From assembly GCF_020400585.1 (NCBI RefSeq), contig NZ_JAINVF010000016.1, forward strand, positions 1 through 64,000: a stretch of 64,000 bases of DNA, read 5' to 3'. The notes below the pieces were generated by a model. That model was not told where the DNA came from and made no database searches. It saw nothing but the letters and a program-made list of their open reading frames with translations. Shown piece after piece: positions 8,062 through 17,181 of the stretch. Each line of letters begins with the position of its first letter. Position 1 is the first letter of the stretch. The translations under genes and the position numbers were made by a program. This DNA comes from Streptomyces sp. NK08204 (GTDB taxonomy: Bacteria > Actinomycetota > Actinomycetes > Streptomycetales > Streptomycetaceae).

Positions 8062-9185
8062 ACAAGCTGACCTCACGGATCGACAAGGAGCGGCTGCTCC
8101 TCGGCATCGCGGCGCCGCTGCTGGCGGTCGCCGCCGCGCTCGTCGTCACCACCCTGGTGATCCTCGCCACCGGCAAGAACCCCGGCGCCGCCTTCAGCGA
8201 CATGACGACCTACGGCTTCGCCAGCGACAGCCAGGTCTACATCCTGAACAAGGCGACGACGTACTACCTCGCCGGTGTCGCGGTGGCCATCGGCTTCCGC
8301 ATGAACCTGTTCAACATCGGTGTCGACGGCCAGTACCGGCTCGCCGCGTTCATGGCCGCCGTCCTCGGCGGCGCGCTCACGGTGCCCGGCTGGATCGCCA
8401 TTCCGCTGATCATCCTGTGCGCCATGGCGACCGGTGCCCTGTGGGCGGCCATCGCCGGCATCCTCAAGGTGACCCGGGGTGTCAGCGAGGTCATCTCGAC
8501 GATCATGCTGAACTCGATCGCCACCGCGATCATCGCCTACCTGCTCCAGCCTGGAAGGCTGGGCGAGCTGCTGCAGGGCGGCACCGTCATCTCCACCAAG
8601 CCGCTGCCGTCGTCGTCGTACTTCTTCAGCATCGACACGGGCCCGGCCGGCGAGCTGTGGGGCTTCATCGTCATCGCCGTTCTCGTCGGCCTCGCGTACT
8701 GGTTCGTGCTCGGCCGCACCCGGTTCGGCTTCGATCTGCGCACCGTCGGCCTGTCCGAGTCCGCCGCCTCCGCGAGCGGTGTGTCGGTGAAGAAGATGGT
8801 CGCCACCAGCATGCTCATCTCGGGCGCGGTGGCCGGTCTCATCGGCATGCCGACGCTCCTCAACGACAGCCACGGATTCAGCAACGACTTCCCCACGGGC
8901 ATCGGCTTCACCGGCATCGCCATCGCGCTGCTCGGCCGCAACCACCCGGTCGGGATCGCGCTCGGCGCCCTGCTGTGGGGCTTCCTGGAGCGCACCACCA
9001 ACCACCTGGAGTTCCAGGGGTACGACAAGGAGATCCTCGGCGTCATCCAGGGCGTCATCGTCCTGTGCGTCGTCATCGCCTACGAGGTCGTACGCCGCTA
9101 CGGCCTGAAGCGTCAGCAGCAGAAGGTCGGCGCAGAACTGGCCGCCCAGGCCGCCGCTCGGAACGAGAAGCAGGAGGTGGCGTGA
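8058..9185 (+). CDS. Nucleoside ABC transporter permease 1
   Basis: This is an inner-membrane permease of 375 residues in the BPD_transp_2 family, which serves BMP-type nucleoside importers. It shows eight or more hydrophobic helices. The family signature LFNIGVDGQYRLAA is present, as is the cytoplasmic coupling region GVSEVISTIMLN and the GRTRFGFDLRTVG segment. The start codon overlaps the ATPase stop (ATGA), indicating translational coupling. The last residues are an Ala/Glu/Lys-rich cytoplasmic tail. Confidence 0.93.
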   Translation: MNKLTSRIDKERLLLGIAAPLLAVAAALVVTTLVILATGKNPGAAFSDMTTYGFASDSQVYILNKATTYYLAGVAVAIGFRMNLFNIGVDGQYRLAAFMAAVLGGALTVPGWIAIPLIILCAMATGALWAAIAGILKVTRGVSEVISTIMLNSIATAIIAYLLQPGRLGELLQGGTVISTKPLPSSSYFFSIDTGPAGELWGFIVIAVLVGLAYWFVLGRTRFGFDLRTVGLSESAASASGVSVKKMVATSMLISGAVAGLIGMPTLLNDSHGFSNDFPTGIGFTGIAIALLGRNHPVGIALGALLWGFLERTTNHLEFQGYDKEILGVIQGVIVLCVVIAYEVVRRYGLKRQQQKVGAELAAQAAARNEKQEVA

Positions 9186-10471
9186 TGACTGCCACGATGA
9201 CCGACGCGCCGCCGCCCGCGGCGCCCAAGGCGGCCACCGCGGCCAAGCCCTCGGGCCGTTCGCTCGGCCAGATCCTCATGCTCGTCGCCGGTGCCCTGCT
9301 GCTCCTGGCCGCGGTCCGTGTGATCACCGACGCGAACCAGCTCGACTCCGCCGGACAGGTGAGCGCCGCGATCGGCCTCGCCGTACCGATCGGCCTCGCG
9401 GGTCTCGCCGGCCTGTGGTCCGAGCGTTCCGGCGTGGTCAACATCGGCCTCGAAGGCATGATGATCCTCGGCACCTTCGGCGCGGGCTGGGTCGGCTGGC
9501 AGTCCAGCCCCTGGCTCGGCCTGCTGGCCGGCATCGGCTTCGGTGTCCTCGGCGGCCTGGTGCACGCCGTCGCGACCGTCACCTTCGGCGTCGACCACAT
9601 CGTCTCCGGTGTCGCGGTCAACCTGCTCGCACTCGGCGCGACCCAGTACCTGGCCAAGCTGTTCTTCGCCGGAGGCAAGGCGGCGGACGCGGGCGGCAAC
9701 CCCAAGCAGTCGCCGCCCGTGGACTCGCTGCCCGACGTCACCATCCCGGGTCTGTCGGACGGCCTGTCCTCCATCGAGAAGCACCACTGGTTCCTGGTCT
9801 CCGACGTCGCGGGCATCCTCGGCGGTCTGGTCACCAACCTGTCCGTCGTGACGATCCTCGCCGTGCTGCTGTTCGTCGGCAGCTGGTGGGTGCTGTGGCG
9901 CACCCCGTTCGGTCTGCGGCTGCGCTCCTGTGGTGAGAACCCGACCGCCGCGGAGTCCCTCGGCGTCAACGTCTACAAGTACAAGTACGCGGCCGTGGCC
10001 GTCTCCGGCGGCCTCGCCGGGCTCGGCGGCGCCTTCCTCGCGCTGGTCACCTCGCACACCTACCTCGAGGGCCAGACCGGCGGACGCGGCTACATCGGCC
10101 TCGCGGCGATGATCTTCGGCAACTGGCGTCCGGGCGGACTCGCGATGGGTGCGGGCCTGTTCGGTTACTCCGACGCGCTCCAGCTGCGCAACGGCGGCGT
10201 GACCGTCCACGCCCTGCTCCTCCTCCTGGTCATCCTCCTCGCGGGCCTGGCCGGCTGGAAGCTGTACAAGAAGGCCCTGTGGCAGGGCGTCGCCAGCGCC
10301 GTCATGGCCGCGCTCGTCCTGGTCTGGTACCTGGCCACGGACGAGGTGCCCAGCGACTTCGTCGGCGCCACCCCGTACGTCGTCACCCTGCTCGTGCTGT
10401 CGCTGTCCGCGCAGCGCCTGCGGATGCCGAAGGCGGACGGCATGCGGTACCGGAAGGGTCAGGGCAAGTGA
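9185..10471 (+). CDS. Nucleoside ABC transporter permease 2
   Basis: This is the second membrane permease (428 residues) of the same importer and forms a heterodimer with the preceding one. After an Ala/Pro/Lys-rich cytoplasmic lead come about ten hydrophobic helices. GVVNIGLEGMMILG is the signature of the second-permease subfamily; VDHIVSGVAVNLLALG and GLRLRSCGENPTAAESLGVN are also typical. ATG 9185 overlaps the previous stop, with AGGAGG just upstream; GTG 9182 is an in-frame alternative. The stop overlaps the start of the cytidine deaminase gene (GTGA). Confidence 0.93.
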   Translation: MTATMTDAPPPAAPKAATAAKPSGRSLGQILMLVAGALLLLAAVRVITDANQLDSAGQVSAAIGLAVPIGLAGLAGLWSERSGVVNIGLEGMMILGTFGAGWVGWQSSPWLGLLAGIGFGVLGGLVHAVATVTFGVDHIVSGVAVNLLALGATQYLAKLFFAGGKAADAGGNPKQSPPVDSLPDVTIPGLSDGLSSIEKHHWFLVSDVAGILGGLVTNLSVVTILAVLLFVGSWWVLWRTPFGLRLRSCGENPTAAESLGVNVYKYKYAAVAVSGGLAGLGGAFLALVTSHTYLEGQTGGRGYIGLAAMIFGNWRPGGLAMGAGLFGYSDALQLRNGGVTVHALLLLLVILLAGLAGWKLYKKALWQGVASAVMAALVLVWYLATDEVPSDFVGATPYVVTLLVLSLSAQRLRMPKADGMRYRKGQGK

Positions 10472-10872
10472 CGACGCCGGCCGCCGGGTTCGACTGGGAG
10501 GCGCTGCGGGCGGCGGCGCGGGAGGCGATGTGCCACGCCTACGCCCCCTACTCCGGCTTCCCGGTCGGCGTGGCGGCCCGGGTCGACGACGGTCGCACGG
10601 TCACCGGCTGCAACGTCGAGAACGCCTCCTACGGACTCGGCCTGTGCGCCGAGTGCGGTCTGGTCTCGGACCTGCAGCGCACGGGTGGCGGCCGACTGAC
10701 CCACTTCACCTGCGTCGACGGCACCGGCGCCCTGCTGGTCCCGTGCGGGCGCTGCCGGCAGCTGCTGTACGAGTTCGGCGGGCCCCAGCTGCTCCTGGAC
10801 ACCCCGGCGGGCATCCTCCCGCTCTCCGAGATGCTGCCCCAGGCCTTCGGCCCGGACCATCTCGCCAAGTAA
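10468..10872 (+). CDS. cdd: Cytidine deaminase
   Basis: This enzyme hydrolyses cytidine and deoxycytidine to uridine and deoxyuridine. The 134-residue length fits the small tetrameric zinc enzymes. NVENASYGLGLCAEC contains the first zinc cysteine (C60) and the catalytic glutamate (E62), and PCGRCRQ supplies C93 and C96. The GTG start overlaps the permease stop by GTGA, so uptake and deamination are coupled in translation. It feeds uridine and deoxyuridine to the phosphorylase encoded next. Confidence 0.96.
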   Translation: MTTPAAGFDWEALRAAAREAMCHAYAPYSGFPVGVAARVDDGRTVTGCNVENASYGLGLCAECGLVSDLQRTGGGRLTHFTCVDGTGALLVPCGRCRQLLYEFGGPQLLLDTPAGILPLSEMLPQAFGPDHLAK

Positions 10873-10879
10873 CTCCCGT

Positions 10880-10912
10880 ACGGCCCCCCTGACCCGCTCG
10901 CAGGGGGGCCGT
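10880..10912 (+). terminator. Stem-loop between cdd and deoA
   Basis: A perfect 11-bp stem pairs ACGGCCCCCCT with AGGGGGGCCGT across an 11-base loop. It lies in the 74-base gap before deoA. No T-run follows, so it may attenuate rather than fully stop transcription. Confidence 0.65.
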
Positions 10913-10946
10913 CCACTTCGCACCTCCCGGAAGGAAGCCACCAGCC

Positions 10947-12230
<1,284 letters not shown>

Positions 12231-12253
12231 CCAGGTGTTTTCTTCTTTCGAGT

Positions 12254-12287
12254 GAACGGGACCGGTGGACCTCCGCCGGTCCCGTTC
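12254..12287 (+). terminator. Terminator after deoA
   Basis: A 12-bp perfect stem pairs GAACGGGACCGG with CCGGTCCCGTTC. It is positioned at the end of the uptake/salvage operon. Confidence 0.8.
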
Positions 12288-12326
12288 GGCATGCTGGCAT
12301 TGGTGACGCCCCGATAGGAGACCGCC

Positions 12327-12816
12327 GTGAGCGCACTCACCGTCAGCCAGGACCCCGACCAGAACTGGGACGATCTCGTCCGGTACTGGGAGGAGATGGA
12401 ATGGCCCGAGGGCAGCAAGGTGGAGATCATCGAGGGGATCATCACCGTGTCACCTGCTCCCGCGTTTCGTCACAACGTGATCGCGGCCCGAATCCGTGGT
12501 GGTGACACCCGTGCCCGAACGCCCGGAGGCGGAGTCGCACGTCCCAGCCGCCCTCGCCGAGCTCGTCGTCGAGGTGACCTCCCAGTCCAATGCCCGTCAC
12601 GACCGCGTCAGCAAGCCCGCCGCCTACGCCACCGCGGGGATCCCGCTCTGCCTGCTCGTCGACCGCTGGGCCCCCGGAGGCCCCACCGTGACGCTGTACG
12701 ACGAGCCGAAGGGGGATGTCTACCGGGTCCTCAGCGCTGCCAAGTTCGGCGATCCCGTCAGGTTGCCGGAGCCGTTCGACCTGACGATCGACACCAGCGA
12801 ATTCCCCGTCGACTGA
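12327..12816 (+). pseudogene. Uma2-family (DUF820) nuclease, internally deleted
   Basis: The reading frame begins GTG at 12327 with TAGGAG upstream and matches the start of Streptomyces Uma2 proteins (EMEWPEGSKVEIIEGIITVSP). After FRHNVIAARI, at about 12492, it changes frame. It continues from 12496 as VVTPVPERPEAESHVPAALAE and runs to a normal C-terminus ending SEFPVD. Family members have roughly 50 more residues between these two points, including the first acidic residues of the PD-(D/E)XK nuclease core. A deletion with loss of frame therefore inactivated the gene. The remaining parts are well preserved, so the event looks recent. Confidence 0.75.
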
Positions 12817-12823
12817 TCCCGCT

Positions 12824-13744
12824 TCACCCCAGCACCGCGGCCACCCCCACCAGCACCGGCACCGACACCACCGTCGACAGCAGGATCGACTCGCGGGCCA
12901 GGGACTCGGCCACCCGGTAGCGGCTGGCATAGGTGAAGAGGTTCTGGGCGGAGGGGAGGGCCGAGGTCACCACCACGTCCAGCAGGGGGGCGCCGTGCAG
13001 GCCGAAGACGTACGCCGCCAGGGCCCAGGCCGCCGCCGGCTGGCCGAGGGACTTCAACGCCACGGAGAGCAGAACCAGTTGACGGTCCTGTCCCGGGCTG
13101 AGGGCCGCGTTCCCGTGCAACGACATGCCGAAGGCGAGCAGGGCCGCCGGGACCGACATGTTGCCGATCAGCATGAGGGGGTTCAGCACCGGGCCGGGGA
13201 CCCGTAAGCCCGCCGCCGACACCAGGACACCCGAGATCGAGCCCACCGCCACCGGATTGCGCAGCGGCGTCAGCAGGCGCCGCCCCAACGTGCCCTTCTC
13301 GCCCATGCGGGACAGGTCCAGGATCGTCACCGCGGCGGGCGCGACCAGGACGACCTGGAAGAGCAGCACCGGTGCCACCAGAGAGGCGTCGCCCAGCACG
13401 TACGCGGCGATCGGGATGCCGAGGTTGCCCGAGTTGACGTAACCGGAGCACAGGGCGCCGATCGTGGTGCGGCCCACCCCCCAGCGCCGTACCGCGCCGA
13501 CCGCCACGAAAACACCGGAGACGGCCGCCGTGCTCAACGCCGTCACCAGCAGGCGGCTGGAGAACAGCACCGAGAGGTCGGCCTTGGCCAGGGTCGTGAA
13601 GAGAAGCGCCGGGGTCGCCACCGCGAACGTCAGCCCGGTGAGCACCTCCTGGCCCTGCTCGCCGAGCGACCCGCGCCGCCCGAGCACATAGCCCACCCCG
13701 ATGACGACGGCGATCACCGCGAACCCGCTGAGTACCCCCTGCAC
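12824..13744 (-). CDS. AEC-family permease
   Basis: This is a 306-residue membrane protein of the auxin efflux carrier family, which moves small organic anions. It shows about ten hydrophobic helices, beginning GVLSGFAVIAVVIGVGYVLG. The central GYVNSGNLGIPIAAYVLGD and the C-terminal SALPSAQNLFTYASRY are hallmarks of the two NhaA-like inverted repeats. GTG 13744 is preferred because GGAGGG precedes it by 9 bases; a TTG at 13753 abuts that site. The substrate is unknown. Its stop faces the Uma2 remnant. Confidence 0.87.
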   Translation of the reverse strand: MQGVLSGFAVIAVVIGVGYVLGRRGSLGEQGQEVLTGLTFAVATPALLFTTLAKADLSVLFSSRLLVTALSTAAVSGVFVAVGAVRRWGVGRTTIGALCSGYVNSGNLGIPIAAYVLGDASLVAPVLLFQVVLVAPAAVTILDLSRMGEKGTLGRRLLTPLRNPVAVGSISGVLVSAAGLRVPGPVLNPLMLIGNMSVPAALLAFGMSLHGNAALSPGQDRQLVLLSVALKSLGQPAAAWALAAYVFGLHGAPLLDVVVTSALPSAQNLFTYASRYRVAESLARESILLSTVVSVPVLVGVAAVLG

Positions 13745-13778
13745 GGGACACAACCCTCCGGCGCACCCGGCGCCCGGG

Positions 13779-14498
13779 TCAATGTGATGTCTGTCGGGAG
13801 TGCCTGAAGCCGCTTAGCTGCCAGGGCAGTTGCTGGGGCGGGAGCGGGACCTCTCCCGTCTCGTCGACGGCGGTGCCCTGGGGAACGCGGGCGCAGTCCG
13901 CGGAGGCGGACACCTCCAGGCGGTCGCGCGGGTAGGTGACGAGACGTACGGTCGCCCCGCCGTCCGGCGGGGTCGCCGACAGATCGATGTCCTTGTCGGC
14001 GGCCGTGTACGTGGTGACGTGCCAGCCCTTGCGCCGCAGTGCGCTCCTGGCCCGCCGCAGCGCCGCCTGCCCCGTCTGCGCGGGGACACCCTTCAGCGCC
14101 CACACGGTGCGTACGACGACCACCCCGGGCACACTCGGCGGCGAGTCGCTCAGCTGGTCCTCGAGGTGGTTCAGCCCGCGGTAGGAGCAACTGCCCTCCT
14201 CCGCCGTCCGGCCGCTGTCGGACCACTCGGTGTCCAGCCGCGCGTCCGGCAGGCCGAGGGCGTCGTAGGCCTGCTGGGTGTCCTCGTCCAGCCGCTGTGC
14301 GGTGGCGGCCGGATCGGTGACCGGGAAGGGGGTGCCCTCCCAGAGCGACCACGCCTGCTGCCCCAGCCAGACGGACACCGCGGTGGCCCCGGCCAGGGCC
14401 AGGGCCACCACCGCCCGCCGCGCTCTCGGCCTGCGGCGGGAGAGGGCCGGAACCGGCTGGAGGCCGGGCGCATGCGGTCCTTGTCTCATGCAGAGCAT
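13779..14498 (-). CDS. Single-pass membrane protein, function unknown
   Basis: I do not recognise a family. The 239-residue product has an Arg-rich cytoplasmic start, one hydrophobic helix at about 29-47 and a soluble outer domain with two cysteines (GSCSYRG and SADCARV) that may form a disulphide. The first ATG (14498) and a second ATG at 14489 are both possible. It is divergent from the STAS gene with only 67 bases between them. Confidence 0.7.
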   Translation of the reverse strand: MLCMRQGPHAPGLQPVPALSRRRPRARRAVVALALAGATAVSVWLGQQAWSLWEGTPFPVTDPAATAQRLDEDTQQAYDALGLPDARLDTEWSDSGRTAEEGSCSYRGLNHLEDQLSDSPPSVPGVVVVRTVWALKGVPAQTGQAALRRARSALRRKGWHVTTYTAADKDIDLSATPPDGGATVRLVTYPRDRLEVSASADCARVPQGTAVDETGEVPLPPQQLPWQLSGFRHSRQTSH

Positions 14499-14523
14499 CC
14501 TGCGCCGCCGGGCGGGCGCAGGG

Positions 14524-14542
14524 CCTGAGCGCTCGTACTCAG
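14524..14542. promoter_or_regulatory. CCTGAG...GTACTCAG imperfect palindrome
   Basis: CCTGAGCGCTCGTACTCAG lies between the divergent membrane-protein and STAS genes, and a second GTACTCAG follows at 14548-14555. The arms match the perfect palindrome at 43334-43353. It is a possible operator for either or both genes. Confidence 0.35.
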
Positions 14543-14565
14543 CGGCCGTACTCAGAATCCCCGCG

Positions 14566-14952
14566 ATGAGTTACGCCCCTGCCGCCCGTCTACCGCACGT
14601 GGATGCCAAGACACCGCCCGTGCTCATGCTGTCCGGCCCCGTGGACCGCGACGCGGTACCGGGGCTGTGCGCCGCCGTGCAGGCGAGGATGGAGGCGGGC
14701 GGGGCCGGGGTGGTGGTGTGCGACGCGGGCGGGCTGGGGCCGCCGGGGCTGGGGGCCGTCGATCTGCTGGCGCGGCTCGAGCTGGCCGCCCGCCGGGCCG
14801 GCGGGCGGATCCGGCTGCGCGATCCCGACCCGGCGCTACTCGCCCTTCTCGACCTCGTCGGCCTCCGCTTCCAGGTGGAGGGGCAGACCGAACAGCGGGA
14901 ACGAGCGCGGGGCGTCCAGGAAACAGTGCAACCCGGTGATCCGGCCGTCTGA
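14566..14952 (+). CDS. STAS-domain protein (anti-anti-sigma-like)
   Basis: This 128-residue protein has the length and pattern of a STAS domain: VLMLSGPVDRDAVPGLC for the first strand and helix, GVVVCDAGGLGPPGLGAVDLLARLE around the usual phospho-acceptor region, then IRLRDPDPALLALLDLVGL. The acceptor serine that follows the aspartate in SpoIIAA-type proteins is not obvious (DAGGLGPPG), so it may not be phosphorylated. The last 39 codons lie opposite the end of the convergent ECF sigma gene. The C-terminal QRERARGVQETVQPGDPAV resembles tails I know from other Streptomyces STAS proteins, so the overlap appears genuine. Confidence 0.75.
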   Translation: MSYAPAARLPHVDAKTPPVLMLSGPVDRDAVPGLCAAVQARMEAGGAGVVVCDAGGLGPPGLGAVDLLARLELAARRAGGRIRLRDPDPALLALLDLVGLRFQVEGQTEQRERARGVQETVQPGDPAV

Positions 14953-15849
14953 GATCTCCAGCACCTGCACCGCCCAGGGGCTGAAACCGCCCTTCTCCTC
15001 GTCCGGCTTGTAGTGCGCGAAGCCCGGCAGGCCGTTGACCTGGACCGGCAGCAGCCGGGACCCGGCGCAGGAGGCACCCATGGTGGTCATGAAGCCGGTG
15101 ATGTCGGCCGTGCCGCGCAGCCACAGGTCGAACGGCGGCATCGTCATGACGGCGTCCTCGTGGAGCAGGGCCGTCAGCGCCGTCATGTCGTAGCCCTCGA
15201 ACGCCTTGACGTACCGCTCCAGCAGCTTCTGCTGCTCCTCGTCCAGCGGGTCGGACACTCCGCCCTCGGGGTCCCTGTCCGCGCGCTCCGCGAGCGTCGC
15301 CCGCGCTCGCTGCAGCGCGCTGTTGACCGCCGCGACCGAGATGTCCAGCAGCTCGGCCACCTCGCTCGCCCTCCACGCCAGCACCTCGCGCAGGATCAGC
15401 ACCGCCCGCTGCTTGGGCGGCAGCTGCTGCAGCGCGGCCATGAAGGCGAGCCGGACCGACTCCTTGGCGACCGCGGCCTCCGCCGGGTCCGCCACCGACG
15501 GCAGCACCAGCGCGTCCGGCACCGGCTCCAGCCACGTGTTGTCCGGGCGGGGGGAGAGCGCCGCCTGCGCGAGCGGGGTCGAATCCGTCAGGTCCATCGG
15601 TCTGGCCCGCTTGTTGCCCGCCGCCAGCATGTCCAGGCACACGTTCGTCGCGATCCGGTAGAGCCACGAGCGCAGGCTGGACCGGCCCTCGAACTTCTCG
15701 TAGCTCCGCCAGGCCCGCACCAGGGTGTCCTGCACCGCGTCCTCTGCCTCGAAGGAGGAGCCGAGCATCCGGTAGCAGTACCCCGTCAGCTCGGTCCGGT
15801 GCTTCTCCAGTACGACGTCGAGTTCCGCCGTCGTAGTGCCGCCGCCCAT
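14836..15849 (-). CDS. ECF sigma factor with C-terminal SnoaL-like domain
   Basis: This is a sigma-70 family regulator of 337 residues. Region 2 includes YCYRMLGSSFEAEDAVQDTLVRAWR and SLRSWLYRIATNVCLD, and region 4 includes QQLPPKQRAVLILREVLAW and the helix-turn-helix SEVAELLDISVAAVNSALQRAR. The remaining C-terminal part (about 210-330), with MPPFDLWLRG and VLEISDGRITGLHCFLD, is a SnoaL_2-type domain, as in SigJ/ECF41-like factors. There it modulates activity in place of a classic anti-sigma. No anti-sigma gene is adjacent. ATG 15849 follows a GGTGGG stretch. The target promoters are unknown. Confidence 0.9.
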   Translation of the reverse strand: MGGGTTTAELDVVLEKHRTELTGYCYRMLGSSFEAEDAVQDTLVRAWRSYEKFEGRSSLRSWLYRIATNVCLDMLAAGNKRARPMDLTDSTPLAQAALSPRPDNTWLEPVPDALVLPSVADPAEAAVAKESVRLAFMAALQQLPPKQRAVLILREVLAWRASEVAELLDISVAAVNSALQRARATLAERADRDPEGGVSDPLDEEQQKLLERYVKAFEGYDMTALTALLHEDAVMTMPPFDLWLRGTADITGFMTTMGASCAGSRLLPVQVNGLPGFAHYKPDEEKGGFSPWAVQVLEISDGRITGLHCFLDAPRSFPLFGLPLHLEAEADEVEKGE

Positions 15850-15953
15850 CGCCCACCCACCCCTGTGAGGCCGTTCCGTCCACGCTCCATCGCGCACTTC
15901 GGAAGCTACCGCAGCCCACTGACAATGACCTCCGGAGCATGGACAAGCGCAGG

Positions 15954-17069
15954 TCAGACCAGTTGCTTCAGGGACATGAGCAGATGCCGGTGCGCATCCT
16001 GCCCCAGCAGCACGCGCTGCCCCGCCTCCAGCAGCTCCATGCGCAGCCGCGCCCCCTCGAAGGAGTTCAGCGCTTCCAGCAGATAGACCGGGTTGAAGGC
16101 CACGGCGACCTCCTGCGCGCCGCTCAGCACGGCCGGCAGCCGCTGCGCCGCGACATCGTCCCCGTACCCGGCCCGCACCAGCACGGAGCCCTCCGCGCCG
16201 GAGAACTCCAGCTGCACCGGGCTGTTCGCCTCCGTCACCACCGCCACCCGGCGCACCGCCTCCGCGAGCGCCGGGCGGTCCACCTCGGCGACAGAGGCAT
16301 CCGGCAGCGCGAACAACGACCCGTACCCCGGCAGTCGTCCCTCCAGCCGTCGCAGGGCCGTCCGGGCCCGCCCGCCCTCGAAGGCGACCACGCCCCCGCC
16401 CGCCTCCCCCGACGGGTCGAGCCCGATCCGTACGGTCGTGCGGCGGGCCAGCGAGCGCGCCGTGTCGAGCAGCCTGCGGGCGGGCAGCAGCACGTCCACG
16501 GGTGCGGTGCCGTCGGCCTGCGGCCTCCACTCCAGCCGCCGCACGGCGTAGCGGTACCGGTCCGTCGCCGACAGGGTCATCTCCTCGCCCTCCAGGCGCA
16601 GCTGGACCCCGGTGAGCACCGGCAGCGTGTCGTCGCGGCCGGCGGCCAGGGCCACCTGCCCGACGGCCGCCGCGAACTCACCCGCGTCCACATCGCCGTA
16701 CACCGGGGGGCTCTCGGGGAGCGCGGGATACTCGTCGTACGCAAGCGTCGACAGGCCGAAGTGCGTGCCGCCCGCCTCCACCGTGAACCGTGATCCCTCC
16801 AGCGCGCAACGCACCGGCCCCTCGGGCAGTACCCGGCAGATGTCCAGCAGCCTGCGCCCGAGGACCAGCACCTGTCCCTCGGCCGTCGTCTCGGCGTCCG
16901 TCTCGATGCGTGCGGCCGTCTCGAAGTCGAACCCCGCCACGGTCAGCCGTCCCGCCCCGGCCGTCAGCAGCAGCCCGCCCAGTACCGGCAGAGGAGTCCG
17001 CGCCGGCAACGCCCGCGCCGCCCACGCCACTGCCTCGGTGAGATCGTCGCGTGTGATCCGCAACTCCAT
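15954..17069 (-). CDS. Second DNA polymerase III beta-clamp paralogue
   Basis: This is a 371-residue sliding-clamp fold protein. Its opening MELRITRDDLTEAVAWAARALPARTPLPVLGGLL is DnaN-like. The three clamp domains can be followed through EYPALPE, DTLPVLTGVQLRLEGEEMTLSATDRYRYAVR and the C-terminal NPVYLLEAL, ending in MSLKQLV. It is not next to dnaA, recF or gyrB, so it is not the replicative dnaN. Streptomyces genomes are known to carry an extra clamp-like gene. Whether it binds polymerases is unknown, since the usual C-terminal M-P-M/V-R end is replaced. ATG 17069 follows GGGGG. Confidence 0.9.
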   Translation of the reverse strand: MELRITRDDLTEAVAWAARALPARTPLPVLGGLLLTAGAGRLTVAGFDFETAARIETDAETTAEGQVLVLGRRLLDICRVLPEGPVRCALEGSRFTVEAGGTHFGLSTLAYDEYPALPESPPVYGDVDAGEFAAAVGQVALAAGRDDTLPVLTGVQLRLEGEEMTLSATDRYRYAVRRLEWRPQADGTAPVDVLLPARRLLDTARSLARRTTVRIGLDPSGEAGGGVVAFEGGRARTALRRLEGRLPGYGSLFALPDASVAEVDRPALAEAVRRVAVVTEANSPVQLEFSGAEGSVLVRAGYGDDVAAQRLPAVLSGAQEVAVAFNPVYLLEALNSFEGARLRMELLEAGQRVLLGQDAHRHLLMSLKQLV

Positions 17070-17181
17070 ACGGCAAACCCCCTGCTCGAACGTCCGGTCG
17101 ACCCGGTGGACGCTATCCGCGCCCACTGACAACCGGCCCCGAGCAAGGGGAATGCGAGAAGTGAACCCAGGGCCGCGAGGC

